Assembly: GCA_016712865.1 (NCBI GenBank)
Contig: JADJQH010000008.1
Coordinates: 124,001-188,000 of the forward strand
Length of the DNA stretch: 64,000 bases
Direction of reading: 5' to 3'
Source of the DNA: Dokdonella sp.
GTDB taxonomy: Bacteria > Pseudomonadota > Gammaproteobacteria > Xanthomonadales > Rhodanobacteraceae
The position numbers and the translations under genes were made by a program. Below, piece by piece: positions 53,541 through 61,738 of the stretch (the first letter of the stretch is position 1; each line of letters opens with the position of its first letter). Below the pieces are notes generated by a model that saw only the letters and a list, made by a program, of their open reading frames with translations, was not told the origin of the DNA and searched no databases.

Positions 53541-53745
53541 GAACGGCACTGACTTAAGCCCGGGAAGTGCGAAAAACCGTTCCCTTCTCCCCTTGCGGGA
53601 GAAGGTGGCGCGAAGCGCCGGTTGAGGGGAGCGCAGCGCAGCTGCGCAGAACCGCGCCCAATTCCCCTCTCCCCAGCCCTCTCCTTTATGCCCTCTGGGT
53701 ACGCAAGGGGAGTGGGAGTATTCGGCGCTCAAGTCAGTGCCATTC
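53541..53745. repeat. MITE-like element with inverted ends
   Basis: GAACGGCACTGACTTAAGC at 53541 and GCTCAAGTCAGTGCCATTC up to 53745 are near-perfect inverted ends, 205 bp apart. Inside lie the CCCTTCTCCCC/GGGAGAAGG palindrome and the module CTCTCCTTTATGCCC-GGGTACGC also seen at 163-189. No coding potential. It lies just beyond the exopolysaccharide operon. The stretch 53746-53909 up to the IS end holds nothing recognisable. Confidence 0.7.
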
Positions 53746-54021
53746 GGCCCTGACGCCTTTTGTCCCGTGGCCGCGTGACTCAGGAATGCTTCCACCTCGG
53801 GTGCACCCATCCCAGCCGGATGCTGCTTTGCGTGAAACAGGATGAAGCGCCGGGTTCAACGCGTTTGGGCAGTTTCGGAGCGCATGGCCAGATCCAGACT
53901 ACAAATTCGGGGTCTTCAGGAAGTCGTGTGGGTGATTTAGGGTTGCTGAGGGGCGTGTAACCCGCTTGGGCAGTGGGTTTGGTGGTGGTCGAGGTGATGC
54001 GAGTTTTGTCATCATTCTCGG

Positions 54022-55250
54022 ATGCCTACGTCAACGAAGAAGCAGCGTCTGCTCGACGCCTACCGGTTTAGCGGGTTTCGCCCGGAGGAAAAAGTTCGGG
54101 GTGTATTTGGCGATCCGCTGGCGCGGGTGGTCACGCTCGTTCGGCGCTCAAAAAAACGACCTGCGGGTCGTGTGGCCGGGTGCATTCGGGGTGGTACGAC
54201 CGACGCACGCGTCGGGTCCGTGATCTGCCCTGCGGACCGCACCGGATATTTCTGGAGTTCGAGGTTCGGCGCGTCGATTGCCGAAGCTGCCGGGCCGTGA
54301 AGCGCGAGGCGCTGGACTTCCTGTCGGACAGTCCGTTCTACACCAAGCGCTTCGCGTACTACGTTGGCCGGCGCTGTCGCAGCGCGACGATCTCGGATGT
54401 TGCCAAGGAACTGCGCCTGGATTGGGACAGCGTCAAGGCGCTGGACACGCAGTACATGAAGGCGCAACTGGCCAAAGCCGGAACCCCCGGCCCCCTGCGG
54501 ATCGGCATCGACGAGATCTCGATCAAGAAACGGCATACCTACCGGATCGTGGTCAGCGACCTCGACCGGAAACGGCCGATCTGGTTTGGTGGCGAGGATC
54601 GCTCCGAGGCCAGCATGAGCCAGTTCTACGCTTGGCTGGGCGAAAAGAAGAGCCGGCGAGTGCGTCTGGCGCTGATGGACATGTGGAAGCCGTTTCGCAA
54701 CGCCACGCAAGCACACGCGCCGCAGGCCGCCATCCTGTTCGACAAGTTCCACGTCATGCGCCATCTGGGCGAGGCGCTCGACAAGGTACGCAAGAGCGAA
54801 TACGCGCGCTTGTCCGGCGGGGATCGACGCTTCATCAAGGGGCAGAAGTACACGCTACTCTCCAACGCGGAGAACCTGAGCCTCGAAGGTCGCCAATCGT
54901 TAAAGCTGCTGCTGACCGCCAACAAACGACTGAACACCGCCTACCTGCTCAAGGAGTCATTCGGCCAGATCTGGAACTACCGCAGCGAAGCCTGGGCGCG
55001 ACGCTACTTCGAGAACTGGCGTGCGGCGCTGAAGTGGCAACGCCTAACGCCCTACGAGAAGTTCGCCCAGATGATCGAGCGTCATTGGGACGGAATCGCC
55101 GCTTACTGTCAGCCCGAGAACAAAGTCTCGCTCGGCTTCGTGGAAGGACTCAACAACAAAATCCGCGTCCTCCAGCGCCGCTCATACGGACTGCGCGACG
55201 AGGATTACCTGCGACTCAAGATCCTCACCTGCATGCTTCCGCAGCTTTGA
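54022..55250 (+). CDS. ISL3-family transposase, needs -1 frameshift at an A7 run
   Basis: The first frame runs from ATG 54022 (MPTSTKKQRLLDAYRFSGF). At 54150-54156 there is TCAAAAAAACG. Sliding back one base there joins to the second frame, which reads TTCGSCGRVHSGWYDRR and then the ISL3 catalytic domain (IGIDEISIKKRHTYRIVVSD, FDKFHVMRHLGEALD, GFVEGLNNKIRVLQRRSYG) to the TGA at 55250. The joined protein is about 409 residues with a Zn-binding CGSC and the DDE core, a normal ISL3 length. Without the shift the first frame stops at 54300 as a 92-residue product. The A7 in A-AAA-AAA phase is a known slippery site, so this is probably programmed and not decay. Confidence 0.85.
54150..54156 (+). 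promoter_or_regulatory. Slippery A7 heptamer, predicted -1 frameshift site
   Basis: Seven A bases read A-AAA-AAA in the zero frame of the transposase start (TCA AAA AAA CGA). Slipping back gives AAA AAA ACG ACC TGC and restores the Zn-finger and catalytic frame. Transcriptional slippage on the run would give the same product. Confidence 0.65.
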
Positions 55251-55290
55251 AATCACAGAAAATCACCCACACGACTTCCTGAAGACCCTG

Positions 55291-55527
55291 TTGTTTATTG
55301 TCGGCGCTACTCAGGCGGCCACTGGTTGCAAGCAGATCGATTCAGTACAAACGTCCATACTTTCGGTTGACAAAGATCTGAAGGGTAATAGCGCGGGGAA
55401 GATCATAAAAGGCGACACGTCTGAACGTTGGGTAGCAACAGCCTGCGGAAAGACGGCCAGCTTTCTGGTGATCTACACCCCTGACGGGCAAGGTGGTAGC
55501 TTCATTGCGGTGCGCGCAGAAAAGTGA
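55291..55527 (+). pseudogene. Small secreted protein fragment at the IS border
   Basis: The frame begins two bases after the IS right end with TTG and gives 78 residues: FIVGATQAATGCKQIDSV looks like the end of a signal peptide, then a short domain with two Cys (TGCKQID, TACGKTAS). It ends at a TGA overlapping the next stretch. The N-terminal part of the signal sequence seems missing, as if the IS or a rearrangement cut the gene. It is AT-richer than its surroundings. A TTG-started short gene is possible. No family is recognised. Confidence 0.45.
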
Positions 55528-55533
55528 ATGTGC

Positions 55534-55627
55534 GCCCTAACTATTCGCTCAAGCGGACGGCTGCGGGTCGGTTGCGGGAGACTGGCAGTCACCGCGGCAG
55601 TCGCCGCTTAGCTCAAGCTACAAGGGC
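55534..55627 (+). other. attC-like site (possible integron-cassette recombination site)
   Basis: The left half CCCTAACTATTCGCTCAAGC and the right half CGCCGCTTAGCTCAAGC closely resemble the two arms of chromosomal integron attC sites (CTAACAATTCGTTCAAGC and CGGCTTAACTCAAGC). The last box is changed to TACAAGGGC, where GTTAGGC is expected. It lies directly after the small secreted-protein fragment, as a cassette would. No integrase is visible in the window. Confidence 0.5.
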
Positions 55628-56117
55628 TTCCCCGCCTGTCAAGCGCGACGATTCCCTGACGCATTGCCTTCGTTACGTCATTCGAGTTTCAACCCTTTCC
55701 TGTTCACCACGTCCGACTTTCTGCTGATGCTTGCTTCGGCAAGGTGCGGACGGCGATGCTACAAACGGTCATTGCGCTGGCGCTTTTGTGCCGGCAGACC
55801 CTGATGAAAGACGTACGCCGGGGGCTCCATTCGTTAGCCGGAGTTCGGTTGCCCGTTGGCTCCATTGAATTAACCGAGCATTCCCCGGCGCAGGTCCTGA
55901 CCTGTGCCCATCAGCGATGGCCGTGACGCGGTGAAAGACGGGTTCGGATGATCCTCATCAGGCCGCCGCAGTCGGCGCAGGTAAATGCTCGTGGTTTGAT
56001 CCCGGCCGTGAGGCTGCTGAGGTTGGCCTAGAGCAGCCGCTGGACGAGCCCGATCAGCGGAGTCTTCTACAGCTTCGTCAGACCGCTGCACAGGCAGCAA
56101 TTGCGGCCGACACATTC
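55628..56117. other. Lower-GC patch without an intact gene
   Basis: No complete gene is supported. On the minus strand near 55930-56030 a reading IKPRAFTCADCGGLMRII has one Zn-ribbon-like CADC and could be a remnant of an IS91-type or similar transposase; a stop lies just upstream and just downstream. The frame has no start and is not annotated as a gene. Confidence 0.3.
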
Positions 56118-56127
56118 TGTATATACA
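56118..56127. promoter_or_regulatory. Putative BrnA operator/-10 region
   Basis: TGTATATACA is a perfect 10-bp palindrome ending two bases before the brnT ATG at 56130. TATATA inside it could be the -10 box, which would put the transcript start near the ATG and make the mRNA leaderless. BrnA proteins are known to repress their own operon by DNA binding, so this is a good operator candidate. Confidence 0.45.
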
Positions 56128-56129
56128 CT

Positions 56130-56410
56130 ATGGCCACGGAGTTCACCTGGTCAGAGCGCAAGCGCTCCCTCAACTTGAAGGAGCATGGCCTCGACTTCGT
56201 TGATGCCATCACTGTCTTTCAGGGGCTTACGTTTACCTTCGAAGATGACCGGTTCTCTACAAAGAGCAGCGATTCGTCACTCTCGGACTGCTCGCTGGCA
56301 CTCCTGTCTCAGTCGTCCATACGGAGACCGCCCATGAAATCCGCATCATCTCGTTCCGAAAAGCGACCCACCGTGAAGCGCAAATTTACTTCGGCCAAAT
56401 CCAAAACTGA
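56130..56410 (+). pseudogene. brnT: BrnT-type toxin, frameshifted
   Basis: The first frame gives MATEFTWSERKRSLNLKEHG and continues LDFVDAITVFQGLTFTFEDDRF, a typical BrnT ribonuclease start. At about 56254-56258 (GGTTCTCTACAAA) the frame is lost. Two bases out of phase the second half continues as YKEQRFVTLGLLAGTPVSVV and onward to ISFRKATHREAQIYFGQIQN, then TGA at 56408-56410. Removing two bases in the TCTCT run gives an intact toxin of about 93 residues. As read, the toxin is broken, unless the sequence has an error. The conserved HxxxF-type arrangement is otherwise kept. Confidence 0.75.
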
Positions 56411-56642
56411 CCGGTCGCGCCTGCGTTCCGGCAAGGCCTCTTCCGCCCCGGAGCACCCGGAAGCGGAGATGCGCCACATTGTTCGCGGCGTGGTTCGTCA
56501 GGGTCTCAAGATACAGCCAGCCAAGTCGGCTATTTCCTTGCGCGTAGATCAAGATGTGCTTGAGTGGTTCAAGAGCCAGGGTCCCGGCTATCAGACACGC
56601 ATCAATGCCGTGTTGCGTGCATTCCGGGACGCATCGGTCTAA
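56334..56642 (+). CDS. brnA: BrnA-type antitoxin
   Basis: The protein has 102 residues. The C-terminal ribbon-helix-helix region is clear: ISLRVDQDVLEWFKSQGPGYQTRINAVLRAF, which fits BrnA antitoxins with the 'RxDxDVL...GPGYQTRIN' pattern. The N-terminal half is basic and low in complexity, and should hold the toxin-binding part. The start at 56334 lies inside the broken toxin gene and gives the usual length; ATG 56469 would be too short. It follows the toxin on the same strand as usual. Confidence 0.8.
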   Translation: MKSASSRSEKRPTVKRKFTSAKSKTDRSRLRSGKASSAPEHPEAEMRHIVRGVVRQGLKIQPAKSAISLRVDQDVLEWFKSQGPGYQTRINAVLRAFRDASV

Positions 56643-57172
56643 CAATTACGGTATGGACTCCTCGTGCAAGTGACCGAGTGAAGCGAGTTCAGCAAGCGGT
56701 GCGGTTGCAGTCGTGTATACGGCCTTTCGGTGAGCAGCACGGTAGCAGGGTCACGCGGTAGTAGGGGCAGGTCTTGCATTGCGACATCGTATCCAGACTT
56801 CGCTGGCAATTCCCCGGAGTGCGCTGCGCTGCATCCGGGCTTCCAATACGGGCGCATTTGTCCTCGACCTTGCGGGTTCGGCGCTTCGGGGCAGGAAGGG
56901 TGCGTCCACCGCCTTTACGAATGGCAAGGCGCTGAAGCGCAACTTCGGCTACGCAGGAATTGACCATCGGGCCGGAAGTTTGCGGAATTTCACGCTGCAA
57001 ACGGGGCCAGTTCACACTTTTTCTTCGGCTAAGCCCCTGATTTCAAAACTGGACCTCAGTTTTGCCGATGCCGCGCCGGTACCTTGGCACTCCCTGAATA
57101 GCGGTTGGCTGGGGCCCGGTCAGGCCCAACCAGCCGCGATAGCGCCAACAACCACTCGCGAGCGTCCAGACC
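56643..57172. other. 530-base gap without recognised gene
   Basis: No convincing coding sequence on either strand. GGAGTGCGCTGCGCTGCATC at 56817 is half of a common dispersed palindrome. The promoter of the heparinase-like gene must lie in the last part. Open frames here overlap each other and show no family similarity. Confidence 0.4.
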
Positions 57173-58906
57173 ATGTTCCTGCGCAATGCCACATCCCTGC
57201 GTTCCCTGCTGATGGCCTTGGTGCTTTGTGCCAGTGCCACGGCGCAGGCGGCGATCACGGTCAATCTTTCCTACGTCAACCAGAGTTCGGCTGCCTACAA
57301 CCGCTTCCGCAACTGGGTTGACCAGGCGGTTTCCGGAAACGTGGGATATGGCTTCTCGGCCAACGATGCGGTGGTCATGTATCGGCTCACCAACCAGTCG
57401 CAGTACTGCATTCTGGCGCGCAACATGGTCGAGGAGCAGGTCGTCGCCGCCGAAGCGGCCATCGCCGCCAACCAGAACCCCGAAGTGCAGCACGATTCCT
57501 ACCTGTATGCGGGGGCGATGATCGGTGACCTTGCCCTCACCTACGACTGGTGCTCGACCTTCGTCAGCGCATCGCAGCGCACGCGCTGGGCCGCCTATAC
57601 GGAACGCACCATCTCCAACATCTGGAATCCCGCGTCGGCGCAATGGGGCGGGCGCGCTGCGCCGTGGTCGGGTTGGGGTACGGAAGATCCGGCCAACAAC
57701 TACTACTACAGCTTCCTGCGCGCGACCATGTATTGGGCGCTGGCCAGCAACAGCAACACGTGGATTTCGTATCTGGAAACCAACAAGATTCCTCCGCTGG
57801 TCAACTACTTTGCCCTGTTGACCGGCGGCGGCAGCGAGGAAGGCACCGGCTACGGTACTTCGCATCACAAGTTGTTCGAGTTGTATCGGGTCTGGCGCGA
57901 TTCGCGCACCACCGATCTGGCCAATGCCAATGCGCATCTGACCGACACGATTTCCTACTGGTTGCATGCGACCGTGCCGACGCGCGACCGCTTTGCGCCG
58001 TATGGCGATCAGGCGCGCAGCTCCGTTCCCGAATTCTACGACTATCACCGCCATCTGATTCTGGAAGCGCGCTACTTGACCAACAGCGCCGCGGCGCGCG
58101 ACTTGGCTTCGTGGTGGATCAACAACAATTCCGTGCAACAGATGGCCAGCGGCTTCAACTATCGCGACGACCTGTTGCCGCCAGGCACTTCGTCGCCGCT
58201 GCCCAATGCACCGCTCACCTACCGCGCTACGGCAATTGGCCATCTGTTCACGCGCACCAGTTGGGAAACGGGTGCGACCTGGCTCAGCTTCTCCGCAGGT
58301 TCCTACAACCAGAGCCATGCGCATCAGGACCAGGGTTCATTCACCCTGTTCGGTGGCGGCGACTGGCTGGCAGTGACGGAAAACATCTGGAGCCACAGCG
58401 GAATCCAGCAGGGAACCGAAGTGCACAACCTGGTACGTTTCGTGAAAAACGGCACGACGGTGCGCCAGCGCTCCAACACGGTTTCCACCATGAACGTGCT
58501 GCAGCAGGGCCCGGGCCCGGGCGAAGTGCATGTCACCGGCGACATGACGGCCGCGTATCAGGCCGGCTCCGGCGTCAACTCCTGGCAGCGTCGGTTGGAC
58601 TTCACCGGTTCCAGCCTGCTGGTGACCGACCAGTTTTCCGTGACGAGCGGAACCCAGGCCATCTTCCAGGTGAATACGCCGGTGCAACCGGTCATCACCG
58701 GGAATACGGCCAAGGCAGGCAACCTGACGGTGCGCGTGTTGCAGCCGGCTGGTGCCACATTGACTGCGGTCAACTGGCGCAACGTTGATAGTGATTTCCT
58801 GTCGGGATGGAAGCTGGAAGTGCGCGGCAGTGCGTCCAACACGGGTTTCGTGGTCGAGATGACCACGGGCGAAACCATCTTCAAGCACGGCTTCGAGCAG
58901 AATTGA
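57173..58906 (+). CDS. Secreted heparinase II/III-like protein with C-terminal tag
   Basis: The protein has 577 residues. A signal peptide ends at ATAQA near residue 26. The N-half is an alpha/alpha toroid (SYLYAGAMIGDLALTYDWC, NNYYYSFLRATMYWALA, EEGTGYGTSHHKLFELYRVWRDS) and the C-half a beta-sandwich with SHAHQDQGSFTLFGGGDWLAV, the His-rich heparinase II/III motif. It should cleave an acidic polysaccharide by beta-elimination or act as a related hydrolase. It ends in ETIFKHGFEQN, with a tag like three other secreted proteins. It is the paralogue of the protein at 61739-63439. Confidence 0.82.
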   Translation: MFLRNATSLRSLLMALVLCASATAQAAITVNLSYVNQSSAAYNRFRNWVDQAVSGNVGYGFSANDAVVMYRLTNQSQYCILARNMVEEQVVAAEAAIAANQNPEVQHDSYLYAGAMIGDLALTYDWCSTFVSASQRTRWAAYTERTISNIWNPASAQWGGRAAPWSGWGTEDPANNYYYSFLRATMYWALASNSNTWISYLETNKIPPLVNYFALLTGGGSEEGTGYGTSHHKLFELYRVWRDSRTTDLANANAHLTDTISYWLHATVPTRDRFAPYGDQARSSVPEFYDYHRHLILEARYLTNSAAARDLASWWINNNSVQQMASGFNYRDDLLPPGTSSPLPNAPLTYRATAIGHLFTRTSWETGATWLSFSAGSYNQSHAHQDQGSFTLFGGGDWLAVTENIWSHSGIQQGTEVHNLVRFVKNGTTVRQRSNTVSTMNVLQQGPGPGEVHVTGDMTAAYQAGSGVNSWQRRLDFTGSSLLVTDQFSVTSGTQAIFQVNTPVQPVITGNTAKAGNLTVRVLQPAGATLTAVNWRNVDSDFLSGWKLEVRGSASNTGFVVEMTTGETIFKHGFEQN

Positions 58907-58929
58907 TTTGCGGGACGAACGCACGCCGG

Positions 58930-59045
58930 TTGTAGTTCGATTGTAGGTCGGGCTTCAGCCCGCGCAAGCACGCATCTCTGCCCTGTTGCGGTTCGACCTG
59001 GCGTAGGTCGGTTCAAGCGGCGCAGCCGCGGAACCGACAACCCCG
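58930..59045. repeat. REP-like palindromes between convergent genes
   Basis: TTGTAGGTCGGGCTTCAGCC near 58940 and GTAGGTCGGTTCAAGCGGCG at 59003 are two palindromes of families also found at 26.06 kb and 4.8-5.1 kb. They fill the gap between the heparinase-like and RIFT-barrel genes. Confidence 0.75.
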
Positions 59046-59059
59046 CTGAATCCCCGGAA

Positions 59060-60694
59060 TCAACGCGGCCGTGGTGGCACGCCCGCCGGATCGGGCTTGT
59101 CGAAGTTGGCCTTGAACCACGGCACCACACCGGCACTGCGGTTGTTCCAGTTGAAGCGTCGTGCCGTCGAGCGCTCGCGTGCGCATTCGATGGCATAGGA
59201 ATTCGCGATCAGGTCCAGTCGCCGGTCCAGGGCCTTGCGCCGCTCCGCATCCGTTTCGAAATAGCGGGCTGCCGCAACCGCCATGCCAAGTTCGACGGTA
59301 TGCGCGTCGCTGTATTCACCGCCTTCGTCCTGCATCTCGATCAGCTTGCCCAGCGGTGCCTGCGAGGATGACCAGTACCACGCAATCTGCCCCTGCTCGC
59401 CGCTGCATTCATCGCGCCAGCTGTGTCCGGCGCGGATGAAGGTGGCAGGCGATATCCAGCCGAAGTTTTCCAGGTACTGCCCGAACGCGCGGATCATGCC
59501 CGGTATGCGTTCATCGCTGGTTGCAAGCCAGGCATGCCACAGGCCATCGATGATGTTCTCGCTCATCCATGGCGAGGCACCGCGCACATCGGTAAGCGCC
59601 GAGTAATCTGCCCCTTCGTGGCGCTGCCAACTGTGGCGCCAGGAACCATCGTCACCCAGGCCATCGGGATTCTTTTGCTGGTGATCGAGCAACCAGCCGA
59701 TGCGCTGCCCGATGCGTTCACGATAGGCGGTATCGCCGGTGAGCTCGTAGGCGCTGACCACGGCCAGCAAGCCGAGTCCGGCATGGCGTTCGGTGAAGTT
59801 CTGGTCCTTGCGCAGATAGGCTCCGCCGATGTCGCTCCAGCCGCCCTTGTCCCACAACGTGACCATCGACCGGACCAGGCCGTCATCGTGCAAGCTGCCG
59901 TCTCCGACCAGGCCAAGGGCAAGCAGGATGGGTTCGACGTAGACGTACTTGGCATCGCAGGCCTTGGCCTTGCCGAACTGCCAGCCGCCGGGACAGGAAC
60001 CCTCGCGCTGCACCTGCGCCATGTAGAAGCGATAGCTCTGCACGGCGCTGCGCAGGTGCTCGATGTTGCCGCTGCGCACGTAACGCTTGAACAGGGTGCT
60101 TGGTCTGTCGAACAGCCATGCCGTCGAATCGGAAACCGGCAAGGCCCTGGCCCAATCAAACTGGGTTTCAAAATAGCGGTCATAGGCATCGCCCGCGTTG
60201 ACGGGAACCTGCGGGCCGGCAATCAGCGATGCCGTCAGCCAGCGCGCATCCAGGGTGGCCAGCGCGCGCGGCATGCGCAATCCGTTTTCCGCGTCGTACA
60301 GATCCTGCGCAGGGTTCCAGCCCGCGATGGTTGCCTTGCGCGGGGAATTCGTGTCGAACGAAAGCCGGCGCACCTTGCTGTCCAGCGCCAGGCGCAGTTG
60401 CACGCGCAGCGAACGGATGCTGTTGTCGCGGAAATGCCAGCGCAGGGTTGGCTCGACATGTGCCGGGATTTCCGTACCCCCTTCATCCAGGATGCGGACC
60501 GAGCCGGCATCGGTCAGCTTGCCCGGTGCGAACGGGACGCCAAGGGTGACCGCAACCTCGCCGCTGCCGCCGTCAAGACGATGCAACTCGATGCGTTGGG
60601 CAGCGGAATCCGTCGTTGCGGCAAACGAAGGCACGACCGTGCACAGCGCGATGACCACGAACCAGACTCTTGCTGCCGCGCGTCGTATGGACAT
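59060..60694 (-). CDS. Secreted protein with RIFT-barrel N-domain and alpha-toroid-like C-domain
   Basis: The protein has 544 residues. The signal peptide (MSIRRAAARVWFVVIALCTVVPSFA) is followed by VTLGVPFAPGKLTDAGSVRI, then IPAHVEPTLRWHFRDNSIRSLRVQL. This is the start of PcRGLX/YetA-like RIFT-barrel proteins of polysaccharide lyases and related enzymes. The rest is rich in helices with Trp and Tyr, like an alpha-toroid (GGAYLRKDQNFTERHAGLGLLAVVSAYELTGD). The start at 60694 has AGGAGG eight bases upstream. A polysaccharide-active enzyme is likely, with the substrate unknown. Confidence 0.72.
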   Translation of the reverse strand: MSIRRAAARVWFVVIALCTVVPSFAATTDSAAQRIELHRLDGGSGEVAVTLGVPFAPGKLTDAGSVRILDEGGTEIPAHVEPTLRWHFRDNSIRSLRVQLRLALDSKVRRLSFDTNSPRKATIAGWNPAQDLYDAENGLRMPRALATLDARWLTASLIAGPQVPVNAGDAYDRYFETQFDWARALPVSDSTAWLFDRPSTLFKRYVRSGNIEHLRSAVQSYRFYMAQVQREGSCPGGWQFGKAKACDAKYVYVEPILLALGLVGDGSLHDDGLVRSMVTLWDKGGWSDIGGAYLRKDQNFTERHAGLGLLAVVSAYELTGDTAYRERIGQRIGWLLDHQQKNPDGLGDDGSWRHSWQRHEGADYSALTDVRGASPWMSENIIDGLWHAWLATSDERIPGMIRAFGQYLENFGWISPATFIRAGHSWRDECSGEQGQIAWYWSSSQAPLGKLIEMQDEGGEYSDAHTVELGMAVAAARYFETDAERRKALDRRLDLIANSYAIECARERSTARRFNWNNRSAGVVPWFKANFDKPDPAGVPPRPR

Positions 60695-60739
60695 GCCGTG
60701 GACCTCCTCGTGTTTCCTGGATGCCGGGGCATGCATCCT

Positions 60740-61699
60740 TCATGCGACCCCGGCAATGGCCGGATCACTGCGGCCAATCTTGCGCGCAATGAAATCGACG
60801 CTGGTGATGCACAGTCGCTCCGGAGGAATGCCGGCGAACTGCGCATGCACCGGGGTGGACGCAAGCTGTTGCATGCGCAGCTCGCTGGGTTTCGCGGTGT
60901 TCAGCAGGATCTGGAAGCCCAGATCTTCGGCGCGTTCGACGAACACATGGGCGCGCATACGGTTCTGGTAGAGGAATGCATTGTTCCAGCGCGTCCACTG
61001 CGCATCGGAGTAACGCAGATAGTGCAGCTGATGAATGCTGCGGTCGACATAGGCGTAGTGGTCGCCACAGTTGACGGAATGAAACATAACGCCGTTCGCA
61101 TCGAGAATGCGCAGGGCTTCGACATACATGGCATCGATGACATCCGGCGGCACGTGTTCGAGCACGCTGTTGGAGAAGATGCAGTCAAACTGGTTCTCCG
61201 CAAATCCGGTGCGGGTCGCGTCCATGGGCGCGTGGTACTCGACCACGCCATCGGTTGCCGCCGCTAGGTTGCCGGAGGTGGTCAATTTTTCCAGCATGCG
61301 GGCGTGCCGCGCACGGATTTCTTCAACGTCGCCATCGACCGCCTTGGCAATTTGCGTTACGCATTGACCGAGTCGCTGCGCGCAAGCGAGCAGCAGCTTT
61401 GGCCGCATGTGCCGATTCAGATCCACGCTGACAACGCGCATGGCGCCGGCCAGGTAGCAGGCCAGCGGAAAAGTCGGATACCAACCGCTGCCGATTTCAA
61501 ACAGGCGTTGCCCGCTGATGGGAATGCCGGACTCGGCGAGTCGCGCCACCATGATTTCCCAGTCGGACACCTTGATGTCGAATTCACGGTTGAAATCGCG
61601 CAACCCGCCAAACCGGCGTTGCAACTGGAAATGCAGTTCGTCTCCGCCCGGCATCCAGCCGAGCACCTTCTGCAGAGTGCCTTTCAGTTTCCAGTGCAT
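60740..61699 (-). CDS. Class I SAM-dependent methyltransferase
   Basis: The protein has 319 residues. RLFEIGSGWYPTFPLACYLAG is the SAM site, VVSVDLNRHMRPKLLL follows, and CIFSNSVLEHVPPDVIDAMYVEALRIL is the typical post-I motif of small-molecule methyltransferases. The substrate is likely a sugar. It lies 45 bases upstream of the RIFT-barrel gene and 39 bases downstream of the heparinase-like gene on the same strand, so one transcript is likely. Confidence 0.78.
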   Translation of the reverse strand: MHWKLKGTLQKVLGWMPGGDELHFQLQRRFGGLRDFNREFDIKVSDWEIMVARLAESGIPISGQRLFEIGSGWYPTFPLACYLAGAMRVVSVDLNRHMRPKLLLACAQRLGQCVTQIAKAVDGDVEEIRARHARMLEKLTTSGNLAAATDGVVEYHAPMDATRTGFAENQFDCIFSNSVLEHVPPDVIDAMYVEALRILDANGVMFHSVNCGDHYAYVDRSIHQLHYLRYSDAQWTRWNNAFLYQNRMRAHVFVERAEDLGFQILLNTAKPSELRMQQLASTPVHAQFAGIPPERLCITSVDFIARKIGRSDPAIAGVA

Positions 61700-61738
61700 G
61701 CTTTCAATCCACGTCGGGTTGTCTGACTGCGCGCATGA

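Larger units (their letters stand above)
53910..55288 (+). mobile_element. ISL3-family insertion sequence
   Basis: About 1379 bp bounded by 29-bp inverted repeats: GGGTCTTCAGGAAGTCGTGT at 53910 and its reverse complement up to 55288, both continuing through GGGTGATTT. Between them is one transposase gene read in two frames. Flanking 8-bp target duplications, usual for ISL3, were not found (CAAATTCG on the left, TGTTGTTT on the right). This suggests rearrangement at one side, in line with a truncated gene at the right border. Confidence 0.9.

Noticed and set aside
54278-55282. 334-residue alternative frame within the IS
   Set aside because: It shadows the transposase; the catalytic ISL3 motifs are in the other frame.
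55744-55926. Possible small plus-strand gene of 60 residues
   Set aside because: No ribosome site, no similarity, and the opposite strand has a likely transposase remnant.
59423-61267. 614-residue plus-strand open frame
   Set aside because: Antisense to the RIFT-barrel and methyltransferase genes, which have clear motifs and ribosome sites.
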